The position numbers and the translations under genes were made by a program. The notes under the pieces are model-generated. The model ran no database searches, was not told the DNA's origin, and saw nothing but the letters and a program-made list of their open reading frames with translations. Positions 1 to 5,009 of a DNA stretch of 10,598 nucleotides are shown piece after piece. The number at the start of each line of letters is the position of its first letter. The stretch's first letter is position 1. The DNA comes from Lachnospiraceae bacterium (GTDB lineage: Bacteria; Bacillota; Clostridia; Lachnospirales; Lachnospiraceae), in the NCBI GenBank assembly GCA_009774235.1, contig VSNJ01000143.1:1-10598 (forward strand). Reading direction: 5' to 3'.

Positions 1-338
1 AGATACCCTATAACAAGTGGTTTTTTAAATATTACTTTTATAAAATGCTTTTGTTTCCCTGTTTCTATAGGAATACCATCTTTATTACATAAAAGCCGGC
101 AATCAACTGTACCTTTACATATGCTAGTATTATCTAAATTATTTATAATATATAATATTTCCTCTTTTACATTATTGGATATGCAAGGTTCTTTACCATC
201 ACAATAATAAACAATATCTTCAATTTCCTGTTCACCAATATTATATTTATCCTTATCTGTACTTGTTTTAAAGAAATATATAAATAAAACTAATACCACA
301 ATTAAAGTAATACTAATTGGAAATACTCTTTTTTTCAT
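1..338 (-). CDS. Unrecognised small membrane-anchored Cys-containing protein, 3' end outside window
   Basis: The reading frame is open from an ATG at 338 to the window edge: 112 codons plus two bases, with no stop seen. A purine-rich SD (GGGGGAG) lies 5 bases before the ATG. The protein starts MKKRVF, followed by one hydrophobic segment at about residues 6-23 and then a polar, Lys/Asp/Asn-rich part. This suggests an N-terminal anchor or uncleaved signal with the rest outside the cell; there is no lipobox cysteine after the hydrophobic stretch. Five cysteines (residues 46, 52, 74, 80, 84) could form disulfides or bind metal. I do not recognise the family. The gene is visibly richer in A+T than the ribosomal genes and sits where rpmJ is expected after infA. 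It has its own candidate promoter upstream, so it is probably not part of the ribosomal operon. The open frame, SD and signal-like start make it likely real; its function is unknown. Confidence 0.7.
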   Translation of the reverse strand, partial: MKKRVFPISITLIVVLVLFIYFFKTSTDKDKYNIGEQEIEDIVYYCDGKEPCISNNVKEEILYIINNLDNTSICKGTVDCRLLCNKDGIPIETGKQKHFIKVIFKKPLVIGY

Positions 339-403
339 ATTTCTCCCCCTTCTTTCTTTTCTCTGCACAAGTACACATAAACATTATTACTTTAACATTT
401 CTC

Positions 404-431
404 ATTATATACTGCTGCACAACAGCGTCTA
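404..431 (-). promoter_or_regulatory. Candidate sigma-A promoter for the small membrane protein gene
   Basis: On the minus strand a perfect TATAAT -10 box occupies 404-409. Sixteen bases upstream is TAGACG (426-431), which matches TTGACA at four of six positions. The start of transcription would fall about 60 bases before the ATG at 338. The sequence is AT-rich, so a chance TATAAT is possible. Confidence 0.4.
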
Positions 432-452
432 TATATCTTCATCAGATATATA
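430..452 (-). other. AT-rich inverted repeat in the infA downstream spacer
   Basis: TATATATC (430-437) and GATATATA (445-452) are perfect 8-bp complements around a 7-base loop. No T-run follows in the direction of infA transcription, so this is not a standard terminator by itself. It overlaps the -35 region of the candidate promoter at 404-431. The remaining spacer 339-526 contains no gene I can support; in particular no rpmJ. Confidence 0.35.
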
Positions 453-455
453 AAC

Positions 456-494
456 AAAAAACTCCGTACCCATAATCTGTTACAAGTGCGAAGT
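456..494 (-). terminator. Weak candidate terminator downstream of infA
   Basis: Reading the minus strand after infA, ACTTCG (494-489) can pair with CGGAGT (466-461), six pairs with one G-U, followed directly by six T residues (461-456). The loop is long (22 bases) and the stem short, so efficiency would be modest. The position about 30 bases past the infA stop is right for the end of the operon. Confidence 0.35.
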
Positions 495-526
495 CTTTAT
501 ATACCATTATGCTAGTTTGCCAGAGC

Positions 527-745
527 CTACTTATCCCTCCATGTAATACGTCCCTTTGTAAGGTCATAAGGTGACATCTCCATAGTAACTTTGTCACCTG
601 GAAGAATCCTGATAAAATTCTTTCTAAGCTTGCCACTTATATGTGCAAGCACCTGGTGTCCGTTTTCGAGTTCAACCTTAAACATTGCATTTGGAAGCTT
701 TTCTACAACAACACCCTCAATTTCAATAACATCTTCTTTAGACAT
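527..745 (-). CDS. infA: Translation initiation factor IF-1
   Basis: Full-length IF1 of 72 aa, the standard bacterial size. It begins MSKEDVIEIEGVV and ends KGRITWRDK, with the central AMFKVELENGHQVLAHISGK typical of the family; nearly the whole protein is one S1-type OB fold. IF1 binds the 30S A site and works with IF2 and IF3 to control initiator tRNA selection. The ATG at 745 is preceded by GGAGG about 10 bases upstream. It lies 88 bp after map, as in many Firmicutes spc operons. What is unusual is what follows: no rpmJ or rpsM within the next 526 bases, so infA appears to be the last gene of this block. Identification is secure. Confidence 0.98.
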   Translation of the reverse strand: MSKEDVIEIEGVVVEKLPNAMFKVELENGHQVLAHISGKLRKNFIRILPGDKVTMEMSPYDLTKGRITWRDK

Positions 746-785
746 AAATAATTAACCTCCATACTGTCTTTGCTTAATATATATC

Positions 786-826
786 GTACAATAATACAAA
801 AAACATAAATACGTTTTATATTGTAC
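786..826 (-). other. AT-rich hairpin between map and infA
   Basis: GTACAATA (786-793) and TATTGTAC (819-826) are perfect 8-bp complements, and inside them AAAAC can pair with GTTTT (813-817). The result is a long, AU-rich, imperfect hairpin in the infA leader. No T-run follows on the minus strand. It could be an mRNA processing or stability element. I see no clear promoter in this 88-bp spacer. Confidence 0.35.
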
Positions 827-833
827 ATGTAAT

Positions 834-1598
834 CTATGCTAAATCCTTATTATAGGAAAGAAGCTCTGGCTCACCCTCTGTAATAAGGACAGTATTTTCA
901 TAATGTGCTGAATTCTGTGAATCCCTTGTAACACATGTCCAGTCATCATCAAGTATCCATATATCCTTAGCGCCTTTATTAATCATAGGCTCTATAGCAA
1001 GTGTCATTCCTGGCCTTAACTTCATTCCTCTTCCAATAGGCTTATAATTAGGAACCTGTGGTTCTTCATGCAGCTTCTGCCCGATGCCATGGCCTACCAT
1101 CTCACGTACTACCGAAAACCCATGTCCTTCAGCATAATCCTGTATTGTTTTTGATATATCAAAAAGGTGGTTGCCTGCCCTTGCCATCTTTACACCTTCA
1201 AAGAAGCTCTGTTTTGTCACATCTATTAATCTCTGGTCTTCCTCTGAAATCTCACCAACAGCATGTGTCCTTGCTGCGTCAGAATGATATCCTTTATATA
1301 TTACACCCGCATCAAGGCTTACTATATCGCCTTCCTGCAAAATCCTCTTTTTACTTGGAATACCATGTACAACTTCATCATTTACTGATATACATATAGA
1401 AGCTGGATAACCCCTGTAATTTAAAAATGAAGGTATACACCCATAACTGTTTATTACCTCTTCACCCCTGCGGTTAATGTCCATTGTGCTTATACCAGGC
1501 CTGATTACCTTTGCCATCTCATCATGCACGATAGAAAGAATTCTTCCTGCTTCACGCATTAATTCTATCTCATGTTCCGATTTAATTGTTACCGCCAT
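834..1598 (-). CDS. map: Methionine aminopeptidase, type I
   Basis: A 254-aa enzyme that removes the initiator methionine from new proteins, with the pita-bread fold and a dinuclear metal centre. All five metal ligands of the family are seen: D96 (SLDAG), D107 (HSDAA), H170 (VGHGIG), E203 (AIEPM) and E234 (HYENT). The substrate-contacting histidines H78 (VVHGIP) and H177 (KLHEEP) are also present. The length matches type Ia enzymes without a zinc-finger extension. I chose the ATG at 1598 (MAVTIKSEHE), which matches family N-termini; the frame stays open to a GTG at 1691, but those 31 codons fall in a hairpin-rich spacer and have no family support. The SD is weak (AAGAAGG). The gene lies between adk and infA, as in B. 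subtilis. Confidence 0.97.
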   Translation of the reverse strand: MAVTIKSEHEIELMREAGRILSIVHDEMAKVIRPGISTMDINRRGEEVINSYGCIPSFLNYRGYPASICISVNDEVVHGIPSKKRILQEGDIVSLDAGVIYKGYHSDAARTHAVGEISEEDQRLIDVTKQSFFEGVKMARAGNHLFDISKTIQDYAEGHGFSVVREMVGHGIGQKLHEEPQVPNYKPIGRGMKLRPGMTLAIEPMINKGAKDIWILDDDWTCVTRDSQNSAHYENTVLITEGEPELLSYNKDLA

Positions 1599-1636
1599 AA
1601 ACTGCCTTCTTTCCGTAATAATATTAATCCATAAAC

Positions 1637-1698
1637 TGTGCTTAATGCACATACAAGCCCTTACCTGTACCTGGTGTCCTCCCTCAGGCACAGGGGGC
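1637..1698 (-). promoter_or_regulatory. Two stacked hairpins in the map 5' leader
   Basis: Hairpin one: CCTGTACCTG (1664-1673) pairs with CAGGCACAGG (1685-1694), ten pairs with one mismatch in DNA that is a wobble pair in the RNA, around an 11-base loop. It is extended by GCCC (1657-1660) with GGGC (1695-1698). Hairpin two: TGTGC (1637-1641) pairs with GCACA (1647-1651), 5-base loop. Neither is followed by a T-run, so they are not classical terminators. They fill much of the 133-bp gap between adk and map. A role in processing, stability or translation of map mRNA is only inference. Confidence 0.45.
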
Positions 1699-1731
1699 TT
1701 TCCTTATGCGGTTAAAATATTCTGTTATAAA

Positions 1732-2379
1732 TTATTTTGATTCAAGTACTGCACTAATATCAGCTACACACTGCTCAAGACCTTTAGAACCGTCAATTAC
1801 ACTTAAAAGACCAAGGTTTTTGTAATACTCAATAAGCGGAGCTGTCTGCTCATGGTATACTTCAAGCCTCTTTTTAACAGTTTCAGGTGCATCATCATCA
1901 CGGAGTATAATATTGCCACCACACTCATCACAAATACCCTCTTTCTTAGGAGGAATATTTACAATATGGTATGTTGCACCACACTTCTCACATACCCTTC
2001 TGCCTGCCATTCTTTCAACGATTGCCTCATCTGCCATATTAATTTCTAATGCAAAGTCAATTCCGTCATCCTGTTTCTTAAGTGCTTCTGTAAGAGCCTC
2101 TGCCTGTGGTATTGTCCTTGGGAAACCATCAAGGATATAACCATTCTTGCAGTCTTCCTGCTGTAAACGGTCTACAACAAGGTCACAGACAAGCTCATCA
2201 GGAACAAGATTACCTGCATCCATATACCCCTTTGCCTTTTTTCCTAACTCTGTGCCTGCTTTGATATTTTCACGGAAAATATCACCTGTAGATATAGCAG
2301 GAATATCATACTTCTGTGTAATCTGCTTTGCGTATGTCCCTTTACCAGCTCCTGGTGCACCTAACATAATAATTTTCAT
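1732..2379 (-). CDS. adk: Adenylate kinase, zinc-binding LID type
   Basis: A 215-aa cytoplasmic kinase that interconverts ATP + AMP and 2 ADP. The P-loop GAPGAGKGT occupies residues 7-15, the AMP-binding TGD is at 31-33 and DGFPR at 84-88. The LID domain carries four cysteines, C130-x2-C133 and C150-x2-C153, the structural zinc site found in many Gram-positive long-form kinases. The start is the ATG at 2379 (MKIIMLGAPG), nine bases after AGGAG. The frame is open nine codons further upstream, but that part has no family support and contains the SD. Adk is commonly placed between secY and map. Here it is separated from secY by an unusual hairpin-rich interval that contains a candidate promoter of its own. 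Confidence 0.98.
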   Translation of the reverse strand: MKIIMLGAPGAGKGTYAKQITQKYDIPAISTGDIFRENIKAGTELGKKAKGYMDAGNLVPDELVCDLVVDRLQQEDCKNGYILDGFPRTIPQAEALTEALKKQDDGIDFALEINMADEAIVERMAGRRVCEKCGATYHIVNIPPKKEGICDECGGNIILRDDDAPETVKKRLEVYHEQTAPLIEYYKNLGLLSVIDGSKGLEQCVADISAVLESK

Positions 2380-2412
2380 AATTATTTTCTCCTTCCTGAT
2401 ATACATGCTTTA

Positions 2413-2585
2413 GTCAAGCGGATATTCGCAATCCGCAATGCCTGCTTGCAGGCATTGGCTACTTGCTTATAACCTTATAGCCGCTACTGCTGCTTTTCAG
2501 TGGGAGCTTACACTCCCACTGAAACAAGTAAGTCCCTGCCCACCGCTTATGTTTCTGCAACATAAAAGAGTAGGATTTACTTGAC
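2413..2585. repeat. Tandem-hairpin element in the secY-adk interval
   Basis: Consecutive perfect or near-perfect inverted repeats cover almost every base. (A) GCGGAT 2418-2423 with ATCCGC 2431-2436. (B) AATGCCTGC 2437-2445 with GCAGGCATT 2448-2456, 2-base loop. (C) GGCTA 2457-2461 with TAGCC 2478-2482. (D) TTTCAGTGGGAG 2495-2506 with CTCCCACTGAAA 2513-2524, 12 bp, 6-base loop. (E) CAAGTAAGTCC 2525-2535 with GGATTTACTTG 2573-2583, one mismatch, enclosing TTATGTT 2547-2553 with AACATAA 2559-2565. GTCAAG (2413-2418) and CTTGAC (2580-2585) could close the whole unit. No ORF fits it. It may be a miniature inserted repeat or a structured RNA in the operon transcript. I do not recognise a named family. 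Confidence 0.65.
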
Positions 2586-2587
2586 AA
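2559..2587 (-). promoter_or_regulatory. Candidate promoter for adk-map-infA
   Basis: On the minus strand TTGTCA (2587-2582; five of six to TTGACA) is followed after 17 bases by TATGTT (2564-2559; four of six to TATAAT). The spacing is ideal. The boxes lie inside the hairpin element, sharing bases with stems of hairpin E. It would let adk, map and infA be transcribed independently of the secY hairpin upstream. Confidence 0.35.
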
Positions 2588-2590
2588 GGT

Positions 2591-2632
2591 TAAAATAGGA
2601 CGCTCAAGGTTTATAATAACCTAAAAGCGTCC
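2591..2632 (-). terminator. Hairpin after secY, possible partial terminator
   Basis: GGACGCT (2598-2604) and AGCGTCC (2626-2632) are perfect 7-bp complements, and inside them AGGTT (2607-2611) pairs with AACCT (2618-2622) around a 6-base loop. It starts about 30 bases past the secY stop. In the transcript it is followed by UAUUUUAA, a short and interrupted U-tract, so termination would probably be incomplete. It may instead protect the 3' end of the secY message. Confidence 0.45.
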
Positions 2633-2661
2633 ATATTTCAACTATTTAATTACATTTTATT

Positions 2662-3999
2662 CTATTCACTTATAAATCCTCTGTAATGACGGACAAGCAT
2701 CTGGGACTCAATCTGCTTTAATGTTTCAAGTACAACACCAACTATAATAATAAGTGAGGTGCCGCCAAATGATACATCTGCACCAAATGCGCCTGAGAAG
2801 AAAATAGGCACAACTGCTACAACTGATAATCCTATTGCCCCTATAAGGATAATGCTGTTTAATACCTTTGTAAGATAATCTGTTGTTGGTTTTCCTGGCC
2901 TGATGCCTGGTATAAAACCACCCTGCTTCTTCATATTAATTGCAATCTCCTGTGGATTGAATGTTATTGATGTATAGAAGTAAGCAAAGAAAATTAATAA
3001 AGCAATGTATATGACAAGCCCTAATGTATATTTAAACTCGCCAAAGCTTTCAAAATTACACCATGCATTCTGGTTAAGGATTTTTAATATCTTCTGCCCC
3101 AGTGAAGCGCCATCTCCTGATGCTGGCTGTACACCTGCAAAGTTTGCGATAACTATTGGCATTGAGAACAGTGAACCAGCAAAGATTACAGGGATAACAC
3201 CTGCAGTATTTACTTTAAGCGGAATATGTGAAGACTGTCCGCCTACAAGTTTTCTTCCCTGTGTCTTCTTAGAATACTGTACGCTTATCCTTCTCTCACC
3301 ATCAGAAAGAACTACAATAAATACAACCATTGCGATTAATACAACAATAATTACAACAGCACCAAGAAGACCATTTGTTACAGTATTTGCACCTGATACA
3401 AACTTCTCATACAGGTTAGCCATATCTTCTGGTATCCTTGATACAATATTATAAAGAAGTATTATAGAAATACCATTTCCTACGCCTCTTTCTGTAATCT
3501 GCTCACCTAACCACATAAGATAAGCAGAGCCTGCTGTTAAGGAAACGATTATTATTGATACAGATGTAAATGAAACACCTTCTGTAAGATAACCGCTCCT
3601 TCCAAATCCTACTGCCATTGCAGCACTTTCCATTACTGAAAGTGCGATTGTAAGGTATCTTGTATACTCTGCAAGTTTCTTTCTTCCTTCTTCTCCATCT
3701 TTATGCAGCTCTTCTAATCTTGGAATTGCTATAGTAAGAAGCTGTACAATAATAGATGCGGTAATATATGGTGTTATATTCAATGCAAATATAGACATTG
3801 ATGAGAAAGAACCACCTGTCAGCTGGTTAAAGAAGTCAAGTGAATTCTGGCTGTTAAACCATTCTGAAATATAAGATGCGTCAACTCCAGGAACTGGAAG
3901 CTGGCATCCTATACGCACAATAACCAAAGCAACTAAGGTATATAAAATCTTATTCCTGAGTTCTTTGATTTTAAATGCATTACGGACTGTCTGGAACAT
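2662..3999 (-). CDS. secY: Protein translocase subunit SecY
   Basis: A 445-aa polytopic membrane protein, the channel of the SecYEG general export pathway, full length for the family. Ten hydrophobic segments can be followed, the first at about 17-36 and the last near 414-426. Family landmarks are FALNITPYITASIIVQLL (71-88), the loop GEQITERGVGNGISI (165-179), the cytoplasmic loop KKTQGRKLVGGQSSHIPLKVN split over 244-264, and GGFIPGIRPG (360-369). R367 lies in the last loop and corresponds to the conserved arginine needed for SecA/ribosome contact. It ends LVRHYRGFISE. The ATG at 3999 is only two bases after the rplO stop, and its SD (GAGGTG) lies in the rplO 3' end, so translation is probably coupled to rplO. 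A structured non-coding interval follows. Confidence 0.98.
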   Translation of the reverse strand: MFQTVRNAFKIKELRNKILYTLVALVIVRIGCQLPVPGVDASYISEWFNSQNSLDFFNQLTGGSFSSMSIFALNITPYITASIIVQLLTIAIPRLEELHKDGEEGRKKLAEYTRYLTIALSVMESAAMAVGFGRSGYLTEGVSFTSVSIIIVSLTAGSAYLMWLGEQITERGVGNGISIILLYNIVSRIPEDMANLYEKFVSGANTVTNGLLGAVVIIVVLIAMVVFIVVLSDGERRISVQYSKKTQGRKLVGGQSSHIPLKVNTAGVIPVIFAGSLFSMPIVIANFAGVQPASGDGASLGQKILKILNQNAWCNFESFGEFKYTLGLVIYIALLIFFAYFYTSITFNPQEIAINMKKQGGFIPGIRPGKPTTDYLTKVLNSIILIGAIGLSVVAVVPIFFSGAFGADVSFGGTSLIIIVGVVLETLKQIESQMLVRHYRGFISE

Positions 4000-4001
4000 C
4001 C

Positions 4002-4442
4002 TTAAATCACCTCAGCTTTTCCACCAAGAGCCTCAATCTTCTGGATAGCACCCTTACTGAATGCATTTACCTGAACTGTAAGCTTCTTAGTTAATTCCCC
4101 ATTTCCGAGTACCTTAACTCCATCTTTTGGATTACTAATGATGCCTTTTTCGAGTAATGCTGCAACAGTAACTACATCTCCATCACTAAATTTCTCTAAC
4201 CTGTCAACATTAATTGCAATGATTTCCTTAGAATTGCGGTTTGTAAAACCTCTCTTTGGAATACGCCTGTAAAGTGGCATCTGGCCACCTTCAAAACCAG
4301 GGCGTGGTGCACCTGAACGTGCTTTCTGTCCCTTATGTCCTTTACCTGCAGTCTTGCCATTTCCAGAGCCATGTCCACGGCCCCTTCTGAAATTATTGCT
4401 CTGCTTTGAACCTTCTGCTGGACGTAAATCTGATAAATTCAT
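4002..4442 (-). CDS. rplO: 50S ribosomal protein L15 (uL15)
   Basis: A 146-aa protein, the normal bacterial length. The N-terminal part (about 20-60) is the Gly/Arg/Lys-rich extension that threads into 23S rRNA, with GRGHGSGNGKTAGKGHKGQ starting at residue 21; GGQMPLYRRIPKRGF (52-66) follows. L15 is a late assembly protein of the 50S subunit. I chose the ATG at 4442 (MNLSDLRPAEGS), which matches family N-termini and has AGGAGG seven bases upstream. The frame is also open upstream to an ATG at 4526 with its own AGGAG, see findings. This gene is separated from rpmD by a terminator, a promoter and a structured leader, so it appears to head its own transcription unit with secY. Confidence 0.98.
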   Translation of the reverse strand: MNLSDLRPAEGSKQSNNFRRGRGHGSGNGKTAGKGHKGQKARSGAPRPGFEGGQMPLYRRIPKRGFTNRNSKEIIAINVDRLEKFSDGDVVTVAALLEKGIISNPKDGVKVLGNGELTKKLTVQVNAFSKGAIQKIEALGGKAEVI

Positions 4443-4449
4443 TGTATAA

Positions 4450-4640
4450 CCTCCTAAAATACAGGCTGGCACTCTCCAGCCACTCTTCACTACACGGGCA
4501 CAGGATAAATTACAAGCAATAAGCATGTTTCTCCTGTACATACCTCTTAAAAAAAGCATTGCTTAGACAATACTGTCCATGCCCTCGCTACATTCTGCAG
4601 CCTGTAACAGGCATAAAACCTGTCCTGTTACGCTACAAAT
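4450..4640 (-). promoter_or_regulatory. Structured 5' leader of rplO-secY
   Basis: From the candidate promoter to the rplO SD the transcript would be roughly 190 bases with several stems. P1: GTAACAGG (4604-4611) with CCTGTTAC (4624-4631), 8 bp, 12-base loop. P2: GCAT (4556-4559) with ATGC (4579-4582), enclosing GACA (4566-4569) with TGTC (4574-4577), followed in the RNA by seven Us (4555-4549), so it resembles a weak terminator. P3: GGCTGG (4464-4469) with CCAGCC (4476-4481), 6-base loop, ending eight bases before AGGAGG (4455-4450). CGCTACA occurs twice (4586-4592, 4631-4637). No known riboswitch or r-protein leader is recognised. The layout suggests autoregulation, which is inference. Confidence 0.5.
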
Positions 4641-4644
4641 CAAT

Positions 4645-4674
4645 ATTATACCATAAATGCCTTTAGTTTGTATA
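4645..4674 (-). promoter_or_regulatory. Extended -10 promoter upstream of rplO
   Basis: The minus strand reads TGGTATAAT (4653-4645), a perfect -10 box with the TG extension. A poor -35 lies 17-18 bases upstream (TATACA at 4674-4669, four of six to TTGACA, or ATACAA one base closer), which is acceptable for an extended -10 promoter. It lies just downstream of an intrinsic terminator, so it would restart transcription for rplO and secY. Confidence 0.6.
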
Positions 4675-4683
4675 GCATTTTTA

Positions 4684-4720
4684 TGAAAAATAACGCCGCA
4701 AGGAAACTTTCCCTTGCAGC
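4684..4720 (-). terminator. Intrinsic terminator between rpmD and rplO
   Basis: In the transcript GCTGCAAGG (4720-4712) pairs with CCTTGCGGC (4703-4695), nine pairs with one G-U and an 8-base loop, followed by G and the U-rich UUAUUUUU. This is a good Rho-independent terminator about 60 bases after the rpmD stop, inside what is normally a continuous spc operon. The interval 4443-4780 holds this terminator, a competing hairpin, a promoter and the rplO leader, but no gene. Confidence 0.65.
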
Positions 4721-4740
4721 CCCGCTTTTGCCTGGCTGCA
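4715..4740 (-). promoter_or_regulatory. Possible anti-terminator hairpin
   Basis: TGCAGCC (4715-4721) and GGCTGCA (4734-4740) are perfect 7-bp complements with a 12-base loop. Positions 4715-4720 are also part of the 5' arm of the terminator at 4695-4720, so the two structures cannot form together. That is the layout of a transcription attenuator. What signal would choose between them is not visible. Confidence 0.4.
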
Positions 4741-4780
4741 GCCCTATCCCTTACCGCGTTGTTTTCCTTTTTTATAAAAA

Positions 4781-4963
4781 TTAAATCTCTTCAACTTTTA
4801 CAAGATGCCTTACATGCCATACCATGCCCCTGACTGCATCATTATCAGGCAGTTCAACTGTCTTATTAAGCTTCTTTAAGCCTAAAGCTTCAACAGTTGC
4901 ACGGTGTTTTGGAATGGCACCAATAGTAGATTTAACTAATGTAACCTTTAACTTCTCTGCCAT
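4781..4963 (-). CDS. rpmD: 50S ribosomal protein L30 (uL30)
   Basis: A 60-aa protein, the usual bacterial short form of L30. It begins MAEKLKVTLVKSTIGAIPKH, has the family pattern of IGAIPKHRATVEALGLKKLN, and ends RHLVKVEEI. L30 binds 23S rRNA domain II on the outer part of the large subunit. The ATG at 4963 follows GGAGG by six bases. It lies 36 bp after rpsE, with a 9-bp inverted repeat in that gap. It is the last gene before an intrinsic terminator, which makes it the apparent 3' end of the long S10-spc transcript here. Confidence 0.97.
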   Translation of the reverse strand: MAEKLKVTLVKSTIGAIPKHRATVEALGLKKLNKTVELPDNDAVRGMVWHVRHLVKVEEI

Positions 4964-4979
4964 AATCAGCCTCCTATTA

Positions 4980-5009
4980 TTTAAGCTAAACAGTGTAAAC
5001 TAGCTTAAA
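4980..5009 (-). other. Inverted repeat over the rpsE stop, before rpmD
   Basis: TTTAAGCTA (4980-4988) and TAGCTTAAA (5001-5009) are perfect 9-bp complements with a 12-base loop. One arm contains the rpsE stop codon (5000-5002 adjoins it) and the other ends five bases before the rpmD SD. A hairpin here could modulate coupling between rpsE and rpmD or be a processing site. There is no T-run, so it is not a terminator. Confidence 0.4.

Noticed and set aside
339..526. rpmJ (L36) hidden in the infA downstream spacer
   Set aside because: None of the three minus-strand frames shows the short Cys/His zinc ribbon protein of about 37 residues.
746..833. Promoter for infA in the map-infA gap
   Set aside because: The sequence is AT-rich and offers several TATA-like words, but none with a reasonable -35 at 16-18 bases.
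1599..1691. 31-residue N-terminal extension of methionine aminopeptidase
   Set aside because: It begins at a GTG within a hairpin arm, without an SD, and type I enzymes of this size start at the MAVTIKSEHE position.
2413..2585. CRISPR array
   Set aside because: The repeats are different palindromes next to each other, not one direct repeat with unique spacers.
4196..4378. 60-residue ORF on the minus strand inside rplO
   Set aside because: It is an alternative-frame shadow of L15 with no SD and no recognisable product.
4684..4780. T-box or other known riboswitch before rplO
   Set aside because: No T-box AGGGUGGNACCGCG sequence or other riboswitch core that I know could be found; the region was kept only as an unnamed attenuator candidate.
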